DNA from: Dehalococcoidia bacterium
Lineage (GTDB): Bacteria > Chloroflexota > Dehalococcoidia > DSTF01 > JACRBR01
Reading direction: 5' to 3'
DNA length: 64,000 nt
NCBI GenBank assembly: GCA_040902535.1
Contig: JBBDXD010000010.1
Coordinates: 62,001-126,000, forward strand
Part shown: positions 10,001 to 18,422 of the stretch, in pieces
Layout: each line of letters starts with the position of its first letter
Numbering within the stretch: position 1 is the stretch's first letter
Notes under the pieces: generated by a model
What the model was told of the DNA's origin: nothing
What the model saw: only the letters and a program-made list of their open reading frames with translations
The model's database searches: none
Position numbers and translations under genes: made by a program

Positions 10001-10053
10001 GCTATGGCGATAGCGAACAGTCCGAAGACCGACGCCAGTTTAAAGAATCGCAA
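7051..10053 (-). CDS. Large secreted Ca-repeat (TSP3-like) protein with dockerin-like end
   Basis: Product of 1,000 residues. The start is a TTG at 10051-10053: AGGAGG lies 7 bases upstream (10061-10066) and the next residues form a clean signal peptide. The N-terminal ~320 residues have no recognised fold. From about 330 onward Asp-Gly-Asp-Gly and Asp-Ser-Asp-Asn-Asp-Gly repeats resemble thrombospondin type 3 calcium repeats. A Gly/Thr-rich beta module (His-Gly-Tyr-Ser-Asn-Gly-Asp) is inserted mid-way. The last 70 residues hold two 13-residue dockerin-like loops with Thr-Gly-Asp. It has no cohesin, so I read it as a client protein of the surface assembly. Confidence 0.78.
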   Translation of the reverse strand: MRFFKLASVFGLFAIAIAAGLSVSERSFADHGPGVQTFTIDGGNCLNDTLPFTEAQAEAGTIAVPLVPVCGAETKTIGSSPGITAYNTIGLGTRAGLPLTYTGPGWVVDNDAAIVDNSISGDIISFIDLFCDSTVDAFASPGGTGSTGEDYREQTTAWSTTSGPPDVTINGKNVQGFADETFLDTAIPSTSVYDKIVRFRADATTVWIGGDGGISNQLGTITPINLITMHPQFSPAGTQVSLALLGGAPSPPGTQLLCLDTPQASITHTDGAYTANPAANGLYARWTAIISAGDPHTGDAHAKVITNCKAIGISFTDADGDCLSPTSNAGASATDAADGDPDQDDDGLLDGVEVAWGTSPTDSDSDNDGRSDWEEMLGPNQFLTDPTDTQSVLPGDTDGDGDADGGFCLDAGVDGIPDSPDSNGDGTLGDLHSTNFDTSGDGSSHVISGAQLVECAGGDTTEGDNCGTVSNGTQDNFDGAMPNGDRLGDACDGDDDQDGVNDKLDGGVQPMYFDALAAPVGTTGGASRCHKDIRPLKNVNSASNATPIVVGVTGHGYSNGDSVTITGVLGNTAANGTFVISAVGANTFTLNGSAGNGVYISGDADKAQKQADLPEIGASLGALDPDSDGDGYLDGAECALGTNPASLASVPGFPGANDNDRDGLLPDVERFYRTGTFSGTANEDVDGDGPAGCSTATPTICGTEDVDSDGDGLKDRMEATILGTSPFSVDSDNDGINDPNETFPGSECGLIAYGNAHVKEFSVTRMGFEDLTVPWWDGGPTECGVTWRGFVDGDGDGLVDTGEPTGANCAGVITRSPDLDVTFDDDLDGNTTAGTLGGNDPDGSPGGDDLGGDNGTATDSDGDGQIDGAECNPPNGGAATNPNLNTSRLTLVQCGPSASADTDGDGLLDRWENCKWGTNPAVADTDGDGVGDCKEVLDVDGNKSVQTTGDFLAIANVHFKSGTTGKDGVYDLDGNNSVQSTGDFLASAARIFGTGGQPCL

Positions 10054-10070
10054 GGTAGAACCTCCTGCAT

Positions 10071-10139
10071 TGTCCGTTCGTGGGACTCCCGTCTTGCGGT
10101 TGTTTAGGTTTGCTTCAGCCCTGTACCTCCTTGTCGGAC
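10071..10139 (-). promoter_or_regulatory. Structured leader just upstream of the ribosome binding site
   Basis: TGTCCG (10134-10139) and CGGACA (10071-10076), read on the minus strand, can close a 57-base internal region that contains a GGGAGTCCC palindrome. The 3' arm ends 4 bases before AGGAGG, so folding could affect translation. I match it to no known riboswitch class. Confidence 0.3.
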
Positions 10140-10260
10140 ACACTCACGGATCAGTCGCCGAAGGGCAGACGGGGGGAAACAGCGTGCAATGCACACCCCG
10201 CTACGCTCGCAGCGCGCAGGCACTCGATGGCAATCAGACGTAATGGCGGGGACGGGCGTT

Positions 10261-10289
10261 ATTACAGCACTGTTACGGGACGATGTCAA
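10261..10289 (-). promoter_or_regulatory. Promoter for the 7051-10053 gene
   Basis: TTGACA (10284-10289) and TGTAAT (10261-10266) on the minus strand are separated by exactly 17 bases. An ACAG-N2-CTGT palindrome overlaps the -10 box. The implied leader is about 200 bases long. Confidence 0.6.
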
Positions 10290-10473
10290 CAGGTACCGCC
10301 TATCCGTCAAGGATCTAAAAAGCCGATATTTCGCCGCGGATTAGAGACGGATTTGATATGTTCGGATCCCGGTCACCCGCCGCCCGCTCGCCGTTTGACC
10401 GCCTGCCGTGCCATGTGGTATCCAGCCCGTCTCGAACGCGGTTGCGCGGCGTAAAATTGGGGATGGGTTTTCG

Positions 10474-10920
10474 ATGTTCCGACCACTCGCTTTCGCCGCC
10501 TGCGCCCTCGCGCTCGCCGCCGCCTCTTTCGCCTGCGGCGGCGACGACGATGAACCCGAGCCCCAGCCAACCGCTATCGCCTACGACCTCCAGATCGTCA
10601 CCCAGCGCTGCGCCTCCAACCAGGAGACCCGCAACGTCACCGTCACCGGCACCGTCCGCAACATGACCGACACGCCGCTCGAAAGCCTCGAAGCCGTCGC
10701 CTCCTTCATCGATAACGGCGGCCAGCTCGTCGATGAGCGGACGCAGGCCCTCAACACCCCCGTGCTCGCTCCCGCCGCCGTCTCTTCGTTCGAGCTCTCG
10801 ACGCCGGACTCAGCGGCCATCGAGCAGTGCATCGTCCGCTTCAGCGACACCCGCGGCACCTTCCTCGATGTCGATTACCATCTCGTGCAGCAGCCCATCG
10901 CCCAGGGCGGCGACGAATGA
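10474..10920 (+). CDS. Small exported, probably lipid-anchored protein
   Basis: Product of 148 residues. The ATG at 10474 starts a hydrophobic signal with a Cys near residue 19 followed by Gly-Gly-Asp-Asp-Asp. The lipobox (Ser-Phe-Ala-Cys) is not ideal. The rest has the look of a small beta-sandwich of the FxLYD kind (Gly-Thr-Val-Arg-Asn, then Leu-Glu at mid-protein), often found in secreted proteins of unknown role. The last bases overlap the next gene (ATGA), so the two are co-translated. Confidence 0.65.
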   Translation: MFRPLAFAACALALAAASFACGGDDDEPEPQPTAIAYDLQIVTQRCASNQETRNVTVTGTVRNMTDTPLESLEAVASFIDNGGQLVDERTQALNTPVLAPAAVSSFELSTPDSAAIEQCIVRFSDTRGTFLDVDYHLVQQPIAQGGDE

Positions 10921-11678
10921 TCCGCCGCGCGCTCGTCCTGCTGTTGGCGGCCGCCGCGCTCACCGCCGGCTGCGGCAGCGATGACACCGAGAGCCAGGTC
11001 GAAATCCCTCCGCTCAAGACCGACTTCAGCGGCTTCACCGATCTCGGCAAGGTCATCCTCACGTACATGAAGGACACCGGCGCCACCATCGATGCCTGTC
11101 CCGACGCCATCCTCCAGGCATGGGACATGCCGGAGATCGGCGAAGCCCCCCGCTGCACGCACGCCAACACCGATGATGATCCCGAAGACGAGATGGTCAT
11201 CGTCGTCAGCATGATGGAGGGCGACCTCCTGCTCGCCACCGATGTTGTCGTCTACGATGCCGTCCCCGACGAAGAGATGCGCATCGCCTTCGAGACGCTG
11301 CCACACTACGGCGCGCTCGTGCCCCAACGCGACACGAAGCGCTCGCTGCTCAGCACCGGCGACATCAACGGCGATGGCTCCGGCGAGATCGTCTTCGTCA
11401 CGCACCAGTGCATCGACGCGAAGTGCTTCCCGACGGTCTACGCCGTCGGCGGCCGCCGCGGCCAGGACCTGTACGCCGACCTCATCCCCAAAATGCCGGA
11501 CGATCTCGAGCCATGGGGCGTCGCCGCTTCAGTCCAGGATCTGGAGGACGACGGCATCAGCGAGATCGTCATCGAAGGTCTCGCGTCCACGGATCCGTAC
11601 GCGCCCGGCAGCCCGTACCGGCGGATCTACCGCTGGGACGGCGCCATGTTCATCCCCGGCGAGCCAATGGCAGATTAG
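10917..11678 (+). CDS. Lipoprotein with FG-GAP-like repeats
   Basis: Product of 253 residues starting at the ATG that overlaps the previous stop. Residues 1-18 are a lipoprotein signal with a good lipobox, Leu-Thr-Ala-Gly-Cys. The mature part contains Asp-Ile-Asn-Gly-Asp-Gly and Asp-Leu-Glu-Asp-Asp-Gly segments followed by Ile-Val, typical of FG-GAP/VCBS-type calcium-binding beta-propeller blades. It is likely an extracytoplasmic lipid-anchored protein. It shares a transcription direction with the cohesin gene 81 bases downstream. Confidence 0.65.
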   Translation: MIRRALVLLLAAAALTAGCGSDDTESQVEIPPLKTDFSGFTDLGKVILTYMKDTGATIDACPDAILQAWDMPEIGEAPRCTHANTDDDPEDEMVIVVSMMEGDLLLATDVVVYDAVPDEEMRIAFETLPHYGALVPQRDTKRSLLSTGDINGDGSGEIVFVTHQCIDAKCFPTVYAVGGRRGQDLYADLIPKMPDDLEPWGVAASVQDLEDDGISEIVIEGLASTDPYAPGSPYRRIYRWDGAMFIPGEPMAD

Positions 11679-11704
11679 GGGTTCTCATCCCATCGGCACG
11701 GGCC

Positions 11705-11710
11705 TATAAT
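11705..11710 (+). promoter_or_regulatory. Possible -10 box for the 11760 gene
   Basis: TATAAT stands out in very GC-rich DNA 50 bases before the start codon. No convincing -35 box is visible, so this is tentative. Confidence 0.3.
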
Positions 11711-11759
11711 CGCCGCACCGCCGGGAGATTGCCTCCGGGCGTCTGCGCAGGAGGCGATG

Positions 11760-13970
11760 ATGAGGCTCACATCACAACACATCAAGATCGCGGTGCTCGT
11801 CGTATCCGTGCTCGCGGTTGGCTCGGCATGGCTCGTCGCCCGTGAAGGCGCGCGCGCCGGCGCTCCGCCGCTCGAGCTGAGCCTCGATGCCGACCCCGCC
11901 AACGGCTCCGGGCCCTGCGACCCGATCGACGCCACCACCACCGTCCCCCTCAACACCACGCACACAGTGGCGGTCTGCCTGAGCAACTACTTCACGGACT
12001 TCGGTTCGCCGAACGCGTTCGACGCGCGCGTCAGCTACACCACGCTGAACACCGCGCCGGAAGTCGCCGACGCGGCGCCGGCGCTGAACGACAACCCCAA
12101 CGCCAACGACGGCGCTGGCCCCAACTCACTTGGCACCAGTTGGGATTGCACCAGCTTCGGACAGTCGTTCCCGAAGGGAGACAACCCGAACACCGTGGGT
12201 ACCCGTGACGCGACGATCTTCTGCAACGGAGGAAGCCTGGAGCTCGAAGCAGAGCCCGGCCTGCTCGCTACGATCACGTTCCAGTCCGGCAATACCAACG
12301 GCATCGACTCCCTGGCCTTCATCTCGGGCACGAACATTTACGCACTGGACTGCAACCTCGGCGACCTCGTCTGCACCGGCGCAACCATCACCAAGGGCTC
12401 CACGCCGCCGACGAGCACGCCTTCGCCCACCCCGACAAACACGGCGACACCCACGAGCACATCGACGCCCGCCTCCCTCTCCGACATCGACGGCGACGGT
12501 GTGCTCGATGTGGACGACAACTGCATCGATGTGGCGAACCCCGGCCAGGAGAACATGCCCATCTCACCCATCGACAACGGGCCGACCCCGAACGACGACA
12601 TCACCGTACCCAATGACGACAACATCGGTGACGCCTGCGATGCCGACCGCGACAACGACGGCCTGCATGATCTGCTCGAACTGATCGGCTGCGGCTTCGG
12701 TCCGACCGATCCCGGCACCACGGTGCTCGACGATACCTACGACGATGACGGCGACGGCGACCCCGTGCCCCCGTTGGGCACGGACTCCGACCTCTCCGAC
12801 GACGGCCCCTCCTGGGACACCGACGGAGATGGCGTCCTCGACGGCGAAGAATGCCGCCTGGGCAGCAACCCCAACAACCCGCTGCTCAAGCCCGCCGCGC
12901 AAGCCGGCGACAACAACGACGATGACGGCGACGGCATCTCCAACCGCTCCGAGCGCGCAGGCTGGGGCACGCTGCCTCATCTGACCGACAGCGACGGCGA
13001 CGGCCTCAGCGACTGCCACGAGATCGCCGACATCGATGGAAACGGCATCGTCAACTCCACCGGCGACATGACCTACGTCGCTGAAGCAGTCTTCATTCTT
13101 AGCCCACCGACCAAGAGCGGCGTCATGGACCGCGATAAGTCCGGCACCCTGAACTCCACCGGCGACCTCCCGTTCTTCTTCGCCGCCGTGTTCCTGCCCA
13201 ACTCCTGTCCGCCGCCGCAGCCGTTCGTGCCCGGCGATGGCGATCTGGACGGCATCGGCGATGCGACGGATAACTGCCCGTCCGTCTACAACCCCTTGCA
13301 GACGAACACGCTTCTTCTTCCTATAGATAACGGTCCCGGCGTCGCCGGCAATGACGGCACCGTGCCGAACCAGGACGCCCTCGGCGATGCCTGCGACAGC
13401 GACGCCGACAACGACGGCCTGCCCGATCTCCAGGAAGTATCCGGCTGCGGCTTCCCACCCACCGACCCCGGCTTCCCAACGCTCGATGTCACGTACGACG
13501 ATGACGGGAACGGTGACCCGGTCGGGCCGATTGGGGGAGACAACGACCTCTCCGATGATGGACCATCATGGGACTCTGACGGGGACGGCGTCCTCGATGG
13601 CTATGAGTGCAGCCACGGGGCCAACCCCGCCAACCCCTTGCTGAAGCCGCCGGCCGCACCTGGAGACGGGCTGGACGACGACGGCGATGGCCTCACCAAC
13701 GGCATGGAACGCCGCGGCTGGGGCACCGACCCATCGAAGGTTGATACTGACGGCGACGGGCTGGGCGACTGCCGGGAGGCATTCGACGTCACCGGTAACG
13801 GCACCATCAACTCGACCGGCGACTTTGAAGCGGTCGCGAAGGCAATCTTCTTCCCATCGCCGCCGACCAAGAGCGGTGACTTCGACCTGGACAAGAACGG
13901 ATCGGTCAACTCCACGGGCGACCTGGCGTTGATCGCCAACGTAGTCTTCGGGCCGGGGCCCTGCCTCTAG
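11760..13970 (+). CDS. Cohesin protein with duplicated TSP3-dockerin-like modules
   Basis: Product of 736 residues. The second of two adjacent ATGs (11760) is 5 bases from AGGAGG (11749-11754) and is preferred. Residues 1-30 are a signal peptide; a first-type cohesin spans about 35-210; a short Thr/Pro linker follows. Then the same block occurs twice, each time about 240 residues: thrombospondin type 3-like calcium repeats and a pair of loops ending Asn-Ser-Thr-Gly-Asp (pairs near 422-470 and 676-736). It therefore has one cohesin and two dockerin-like pairs, a possible branching adaptor. Its stop is one base from the stop of the convergent cohesin gene. Confidence 0.8.
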   Translation: MRLTSQHIKIAVLVVSVLAVGSAWLVAREGARAGAPPLELSLDADPANGSGPCDPIDATTTVPLNTTHTVAVCLSNYFTDFGSPNAFDARVSYTTLNTAPEVADAAPALNDNPNANDGAGPNSLGTSWDCTSFGQSFPKGDNPNTVGTRDATIFCNGGSLELEAEPGLLATITFQSGNTNGIDSLAFISGTNIYALDCNLGDLVCTGATITKGSTPPTSTPSPTPTNTATPTSTSTPASLSDIDGDGVLDVDDNCIDVANPGQENMPISPIDNGPTPNDDITVPNDDNIGDACDADRDNDGLHDLLELIGCGFGPTDPGTTVLDDTYDDDGDGDPVPPLGTDSDLSDDGPSWDTDGDGVLDGEECRLGSNPNNPLLKPAAQAGDNNDDDGDGISNRSERAGWGTLPHLTDSDGDGLSDCHEIADIDGNGIVNSTGDMTYVAEAVFILSPPTKSGVMDRDKSGTLNSTGDLPFFFAAVFLPNSCPPPQPFVPGDGDLDGIGDATDNCPSVYNPLQTNTLLLPIDNGPGVAGNDGTVPNQDALGDACDSDADNDGLPDLQEVSGCGFPPTDPGFPTLDVTYDDDGNGDPVGPIGGDNDLSDDGPSWDSDGDGVLDGYECSHGANPANPLLKPPAAPGDGLDDDGDGLTNGMERRGWGTDPSKVDTDGDGLGDCREAFDVTGNGTINSTGDFEAVAKAIFFPSPPTKSGDFDLDKNGSVNSTGDLALIANVVFGPGPCL

Positions 13971-13971
13971 G

Positions 13972-14976
13972 TCAGGAGCCCCGGCGCATCCAGAAGCGGT
14001 AGCCGAGCACACCCGCGACGGCTACCGCGCCGATGCCCACGAGGATCAGCACCAGCACGACCCAGTCGGTGTCCGACTCGGAGTCAGAGTCATCTTCACC
14101 ATCTGCAGCGTCGTCGCCGCTCGAAGTCGGTCGCCCGTCAGGCGAAGCGCCCGCCGTCGCCGCTCCCCGCTGCGCCACGCTCGTCGCAGCCGCGCTCGTC
14201 GATTGACTGTCGGGAGTTTCCGTACCACCGCTGACGACCGCCGTCGCCGACCCGCCTGCGACCGCCGTCTCCGCCTCCGCTACCGCTGCCGCCGTCTCCG
14301 TCGCGATCGCCTCGGGCGGCACATCCTCTCCGACGTAGATCGTGGCGTTCTCACACATCACTTGCCCTGGTGTCGGGCAGTTCACACCAAACACGTTTGT
14401 ACGCGGTCCAAGCTCCAACGTCTCCACGCCATCGCTCGTTGCCCGAAGTGTCAGTGTCGCGAGCAGTCCCGGCGATGCGGTCAGGTCCGTGTCTGGCGTC
14501 ACGAACGACGTCAAGCAAAAGATGAAGGCGTCGGTCTCCGGCGTATTCGGATCCTCCCCCTTCGGAAAGACCTCCGCCGGCGGGATCGAACAGTCCCACC
14601 CCTCACCCAGCCGCACACCTTCCGTTCCACCATCTCCATCGTTCGCATCGGGGTTGTCGTCCAGTGCCGGTGCCTGGTCTTCGATTTCCGGCACCTCGGT
14701 CGCCTCTGGGTCGTAGAGCACGCGGATCTCGATCGCGTTCGGCGCTATCTGGTGGCCGGAGATGCAGACGCCTACCTCGTACGTCGCGCCCGAGGCCACT
14801 TCCGTCACGCTGTCGATGCTCGGCTGACCGCCGTCCGTCCTGCACGCGCCGTTATCGATATTCGCGTCAATGCTGATGAAGATGACCGGCTCCTCCTGCG
14901 CGTCGGAGCGCGCCGCCGGGATCGCGCCGAGCATCCCCAGCACCAACGCGAGTGCGATGAGCCGCCAAGCCTTCAT
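13972..14976 (-). CDS. Membrane-anchored single-cohesin protein
   Basis: Product of 334 residues; AGGAGG lies 7 bases before the ATG. A signal peptide (1-26), one first-type cohesin (about 28-220, with the conserved Asp-Asn-Pro-Asp-Ala-Asn-Asp segment and paired Cys), an Ala/Thr/Ser-rich linker ending in an acidic stretch, a transmembrane helix (about 302-325) and an Arg-rich tail. It has the same plan as 3124-4128 and 22199-22852 but with the other cohesin type, so it may receive different partners. It sits 36 bases downstream of a lipoprotein gene in the same direction. Confidence 0.82.
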   Translation of the reverse strand: MKAWRLIALALVLGMLGAIPAARSDAQEEPVIFISIDANIDNGACRTDGGQPSIDSVTEVASGATYEVGVCISGHQIAPNAIEIRVLYDPEATEVPEIEDQAPALDDNPDANDGDGGTEGVRLGEGWDCSIPPAEVFPKGEDPNTPETDAFIFCLTSFVTPDTDLTASPGLLATLTLRATSDGVETLELGPRTNVFGVNCPTPGQVMCENATIYVGEDVPPEAIATETAAAVAEAETAVAGGSATAVVSGGTETPDSQSTSAAATSVAQRGAATAGASPDGRPTSSGDDAADGEDDSDSESDTDWVVLVLILVGIGAVAVAGVLGYRFWMRRGS

Positions 14977-15012
14977 GCCCTGTCCTCCTGAAGAAGCTGA
15001 GAGGTGTTTGAC

Positions 15013-15597
15013 CTAGGTGAACACGAACTCTGCGAGGAAGGAGTTGAATACGTCCTCATAATCGGCGAGCTGACCGCCCGGCGCGGAAAGCGAGATCGAC
15101 CACGCGCACTCGTCCTCGACCGTGATCACATCCCGTCTCGAGAGCGTAATGTCTTCGCGCGTCTGGCCGTACTCGACCTGCGAAGCCTCCTGTCCCGATA
15201 CCTGAACCGTCCTCGGAGTAAGCTCGCTTCCGGTCAGCTCCTCAAGCGTAGCCGTTTTTGCTTCCACGTACTCCTGCAGCGAAAGAGCTGCCGGGATCGT
15301 TTCGCAGGTGACCGCGATGCTCGCTTGGACGGGGTCCGCTCCCGCCGGCGCCAGGAACAGGTCAGACGAAAGATTACCGAAGACGATGGCGTTCGGGTCG
15401 AATGTCCAGCCCTGCGGGATCCGCGCGCTGTACCCCTTCGATGGGAAACTGACATCCTGACCGATCACCGTAGGGTCCGCGCGGGCGACCGTCGTTCGGG
15501 TGTCCCCGCCGTCGTCAGGGTCGTCATCGCCATCGTCGGTGCACGAAGCCTGCACGAACACGGCGCCAAAGAGCAAGGACATAAGAAGCAGTCGCAT
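15013..15597 (-). CDS. Lipoprotein, PsbP/LpqN-like
   Basis: Product of 194 residues from the internal ATG at 15597, which begins a lipoprotein signal ending Val-Gln-Ala-Ser-Cys. An acidic spacer (Asp-Asp-Gly repeats) follows. The remainder, with Ile-Pro-Gln-Gly-Trp near the start and a Ser-Gly-Gln-Glu-Ala strand, resembles the PsbP/LpqN alpha-beta fold found in many small surface lipoproteins; this assignment is from pattern only. It probably lies in one transcript with 13972-14976. Confidence 0.6.
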   Translation of the reverse strand: MRLLLMSLLFGAVFVQASCTDDGDDDPDDGGDTRTTVARADPTVIGQDVSFPSKGYSARIPQGWTFDPNAIVFGNLSSDLFLAPAGADPVQASIAVTCETIPAALSLQEYVEAKTATLEELTGSELTPRTVQVSGQEASQVEYGQTREDITLSRRDVITVEDECAWSISLSAPGGQLADYEDVFNSFLAEFVFT

Positions 15598-15673
15598 AAA
15601 TGTGCCGCAGTATGCCACAGGCACGAACATAAACGGAAGTGAAGGCGACTCGGGGGTCGTAGTCGACCGGGAA

Positions 15674-18226
15674 CTACGGCGATGTATTAGACAGGCCGTT
15701 CACCGGCGGCTGTTCTGGAATCGGATCCTCGCACGTGCTGCCGTTGCGCCCGAATACTTTCTGAACGTCCTTCACATCAATGTCGAAGTCCTTGAGCGCC
15801 GGTTCCAGGTCGTACCACGGGTCATACCGCGTGCTCCCGAAGAACGCACCATACCGCCATGCGATGCCCTGGTCGTCCAACAGGCTCACGCTGCAGTCGA
15901 GGTTCAGGTCACCCTCCAGGATGCGCACCGTCACGCTGACGTCGCCGCACTCCTCGATCAGCCCGCCGGTCACAATCCCCGGCAACGGCACGCCGAAAGC
16001 CGACGCCAGCGGGTCGCCGTAGATGTCCGCCGCCTCACAGTTCTCGTCCAGGATCACGCGCGTCACCCCGTTCTCTTGTCCCGGGTGCAGCCTGTACTTC
16101 ATGTCCGGTTCCGGAACGATCTCCAGCACCGCGACGACGCCCGCACCCATCGGACCCAGGCCCACGCCCGGCGTGTTCGGATCATCCTTCGAGACGCAGC
16201 CGAACAGGATCGCGTTCTCGTTGATCACGCTGTAATCGCAGCCGCCAATGCCGGCGATCCGCCCCGTGCTGTACAGGAAGCCCGTCGACGACACTTCAAT
16301 GTCAAAGACCTCGCGGTCGAACTTCACCTGGAATTCGAACGCCCCCAGACCCTCGGGGTCCGTCACGTTCACCAGCACCTCCGCCAGAAGCAGCCGGCCT
16401 TCGCCGTTGTTCTCGCAGGGCGCTGATCCCATCGTGAATGAACCCGGCGGATTCGGTTCCGCGAACGTGCCGTCATACGGCGGCTCACAAAGCCACAGAT
16501 TCACCACGTCATCGATGTCCGGGTCCGACGGGTCAGCGTCCTTGTTCAGGCTCACGTCACCGTCCCCGACCGGCGTCCCGGTTGCCGTCGGCGTACCCGG
16601 CGTCTGAGTCACCGTCGCCGTCGGCACGGCCGTATTCGTCGCCGTCGCCTCCGCCGTATGCGTCGCCGTCGCCGTGTTCGTCGCCGTCGGCACCGGCGTC
16701 TGCGTGTGCGTTGGCGCGAATGTCGCCGTGGCGGTCGGCGTGTGCGTATCCGTAGGTGTCGGCGTGTGCGTGTTCGTCGGTGTCGGCGTGTGCGTATTCG
16801 TCGGTGTCGGCGTGTGCGTATTCGTCGGCGTTGGCGTGTGCGTATTCGTCGGCGTCGGCGTGTGCGTATTCGTCGGCGTGTGGGTATTCGTCGCCGTTGG
16901 CGTGTGCGTCGGCGATACGGTGTTCGTCGGCGTGTGGGTATGCGTCGCGGTCGCCGTCTTTGTGGCGGTTGGCGTCACCGGCGTCGGCGTCTTGGTCGCC
17001 GTGGCCGTCGCCGTCTTCGTCGGACTCGGCGTCTTCGTCGGCGTGCGCGTCGCGGTGTTCGTCGGGTTCGGCGTCGGTGTCGAAATCGCGCTGAGCTGAA
17101 TGCTGCGGTCCTGTTGCTTGCCGCCTTGCCCGTCGGGCTTCTCCGCAAACATATGGAACGAAGAGCCCGAATGGCTCCCGGCGCCCTGACCGGCGCCCCA
17201 GTAACCGCTGTACGCCAGGTGCCCACCCCACACGAACACCACCTTCGAACCGGCGTTCGTGTACGTCACGAGTATTTCGGCCATCGAATTACTGTTGTCG
17301 AAGACCGCCGGCGTGTGCGTCGGCACGCTGATCGCGGTGATCGTTCCGCCGTAAATCCCCAGGCAGCGCGTGAGCCCGGAGTTGGTCTCCGCACCCGCGA
17401 CACTGAGCGCCGGCGCCAGGAACGGGTCGCTCGGGAACGCGAAGCACTGCGGCGGATTCAACGGTAGGCCAGGGCACAGGTCCGGGGCTGCGGCGCTCCC
17501 CGAGCACGGGTCGGCGCCCGTCTGCGTGACGTTGTACTTCGTCAGGAAGTCGTACGCCTTGATCCCGTTCCGCGAGAAGTCGTAGGCGATCACGAACGTG
17601 TGCGTGCCCGGCGTGTTCGGAAGACCCTTGATCTCGTAGCGGAACGGCACCGAGTCGCCTTCCGCGTACGTCGAGTTGCCGCCGTTCAGGTTGCCGTTCT
17701 GCCAGTCACAGTGCAGATCCAGGAACTTCGGCGAACCGTTCGAGCACTGGTCGAGGTTTACCACGATCGCATCCTCGAACGTCGTCGTCGCAATCAGCGT
17801 CGCGTGGCTCGTGTCCGAGGAGCGGTAGACGTTGACGTCGTAGAACCCCTCCAGATCAGTGAGCAGGTATTCGTAGTTGAACGTGCCGTTCTCGTCGGCG
17901 ACCACGCTGTCGTACGGTGCCGGCGGGATCGGATTGTGCGCTGCGTCGCCGCTGACGACGCTGCCGTCCGGCCGTACCGTGACGATGTCATAGGAGACGT
18001 TCGGGTCCATGTTCGTGCCGGTGACATACACCGTGCTGAACGGGACGTAGAACGGCGCGTCCGTCGTCACCGAAGGATCGTTCTCCACGGAGGCGATCGA
18101 ATACACGACGAACGTCGCGGCGCACACGACTATCGCCGCAACGACGCTCCTGACCCGGTGAGAACCGAGCAAATTGGCCCCCCATGCACCCTTCATCTTC
18201 CGGAGATCACTCCGGCCGAAGGGCAT
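15674..18226 (-). CDS. Secreted stalked cohesin-dockerin protein
   Basis: Product of 850 residues from the ATG at 18226 (a later ATG at 18196 would give a shorter signal peptide; an upstream TTG is also open). The N-terminal third (about 50-370) is beta-rich with an immunoglobulin-like start and no firm assignment. A Thr/Pro/His-rich stalk follows (about 377-555), largely a Thr-Asn-Thr-His-Thr-Pro repeat. Then come a second-type cohesin (about 556-764) and a dockerin-like end (about 765-820), nearly the same as in 4306-6876. It is a likely two-ended linker of the surface assembly. Confidence 0.8.
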   Translation of the reverse strand: MPFGRSDLRKMKGAWGANLLGSHRVRSVVAAIVVCAATFVVYSIASVENDPSVTTDAPFYVPFSTVYVTGTNMDPNVSYDIVTVRPDGSVVSGDAAHNPIPPAPYDSVVADENGTFNYEYLLTDLEGFYDVNVYRSSDTSHATLIATTTFEDAIVVNLDQCSNGSPKFLDLHCDWQNGNLNGGNSTYAEGDSVPFRYEIKGLPNTPGTHTFVIAYDFSRNGIKAYDFLTKYNVTQTGADPCSGSAAAPDLCPGLPLNPPQCFAFPSDPFLAPALSVAGAETNSGLTRCLGIYGGTITAISVPTHTPAVFDNSNSMAEILVTYTNAGSKVVFVWGGHLAYSGYWGAGQGAGSHSGSSFHMFAEKPDGQGGKQQDRSIQLSAISTPTPNPTNTATRTPTKTPSPTKTATATATKTPTPVTPTATKTATATHTHTPTNTVSPTHTPTATNTHTPTNTHTPTPTNTHTPTPTNTHTPTPTNTHTPTPTNTHTPTPTDTHTPTATATFAPTHTQTPVPTATNTATATHTAEATATNTAVPTATVTQTPGTPTATGTPVGDGDVSLNKDADPSDPDIDDVVNLWLCEPPYDGTFAEPNPPGSFTMGSAPCENNGEGRLLLAEVLVNVTDPEGLGAFEFQVKFDREVFDIEVSSTGFLYSTGRIAGIGGCDYSVINENAILFGCVSKDDPNTPGVGLGPMGAGVVAVLEIVPEPDMKYRLHPGQENGVTRVILDENCEAADIYGDPLASAFGVPLPGIVTGGLIEECGDVSVTVRILEGDLNLDCSVSLLDDQGIAWRYGAFFGSTRYDPWYDLEPALKDFDIDVKDVQKVFGRNGSTCEDPIPEQPPVNGLSNTSP

Positions 18227-18265
18227 CCTCAACTACGGTCTGCTGCGGCGGGGAACCTGCGGGCG

Positions 18266-18295
18266 ATTCTGCGGCCCAGGGGGCCGCAATGTCAA
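18266..18295 (-). promoter_or_regulatory. Promoter with palindromic spacer for 15674-18226
   Basis: TTGACA (18290-18295) and CAGAAT (18266-18271) on the minus strand are 18 bases apart. The spacer is almost wholly a perfect palindrome, GCGGCCC-N3-GGGCCGC (18271-18287), which would suit an operator. Confidence 0.5.
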
Positions 18296-18422
18296 TACCA
18301 TTACAAACGCGCCCCCAAGAATCTCGTCATTGACGCGCTCCTGATTATGGAAAGAAGACCCCCCGTCGTGTCTGCAAATCCCGGAGCCCACGCTTGCCGG
18401 CGGGAAGCGCATCCGTGGCGCC

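Noticed and set aside
10071-10139. Possible c-di-GMP riboswitch because of GCAAACC
   Set aside because: The rest of the GEMM core (GAAA-capped stem, GGGACGCAAAGCC) is missing.
16560-17467. Val/Arg-rich plus-strand frames over the 15674-18226 stalk
   Set aside because: Shadow of the Thr/Pro repeat; no ribosome binding site or domain.
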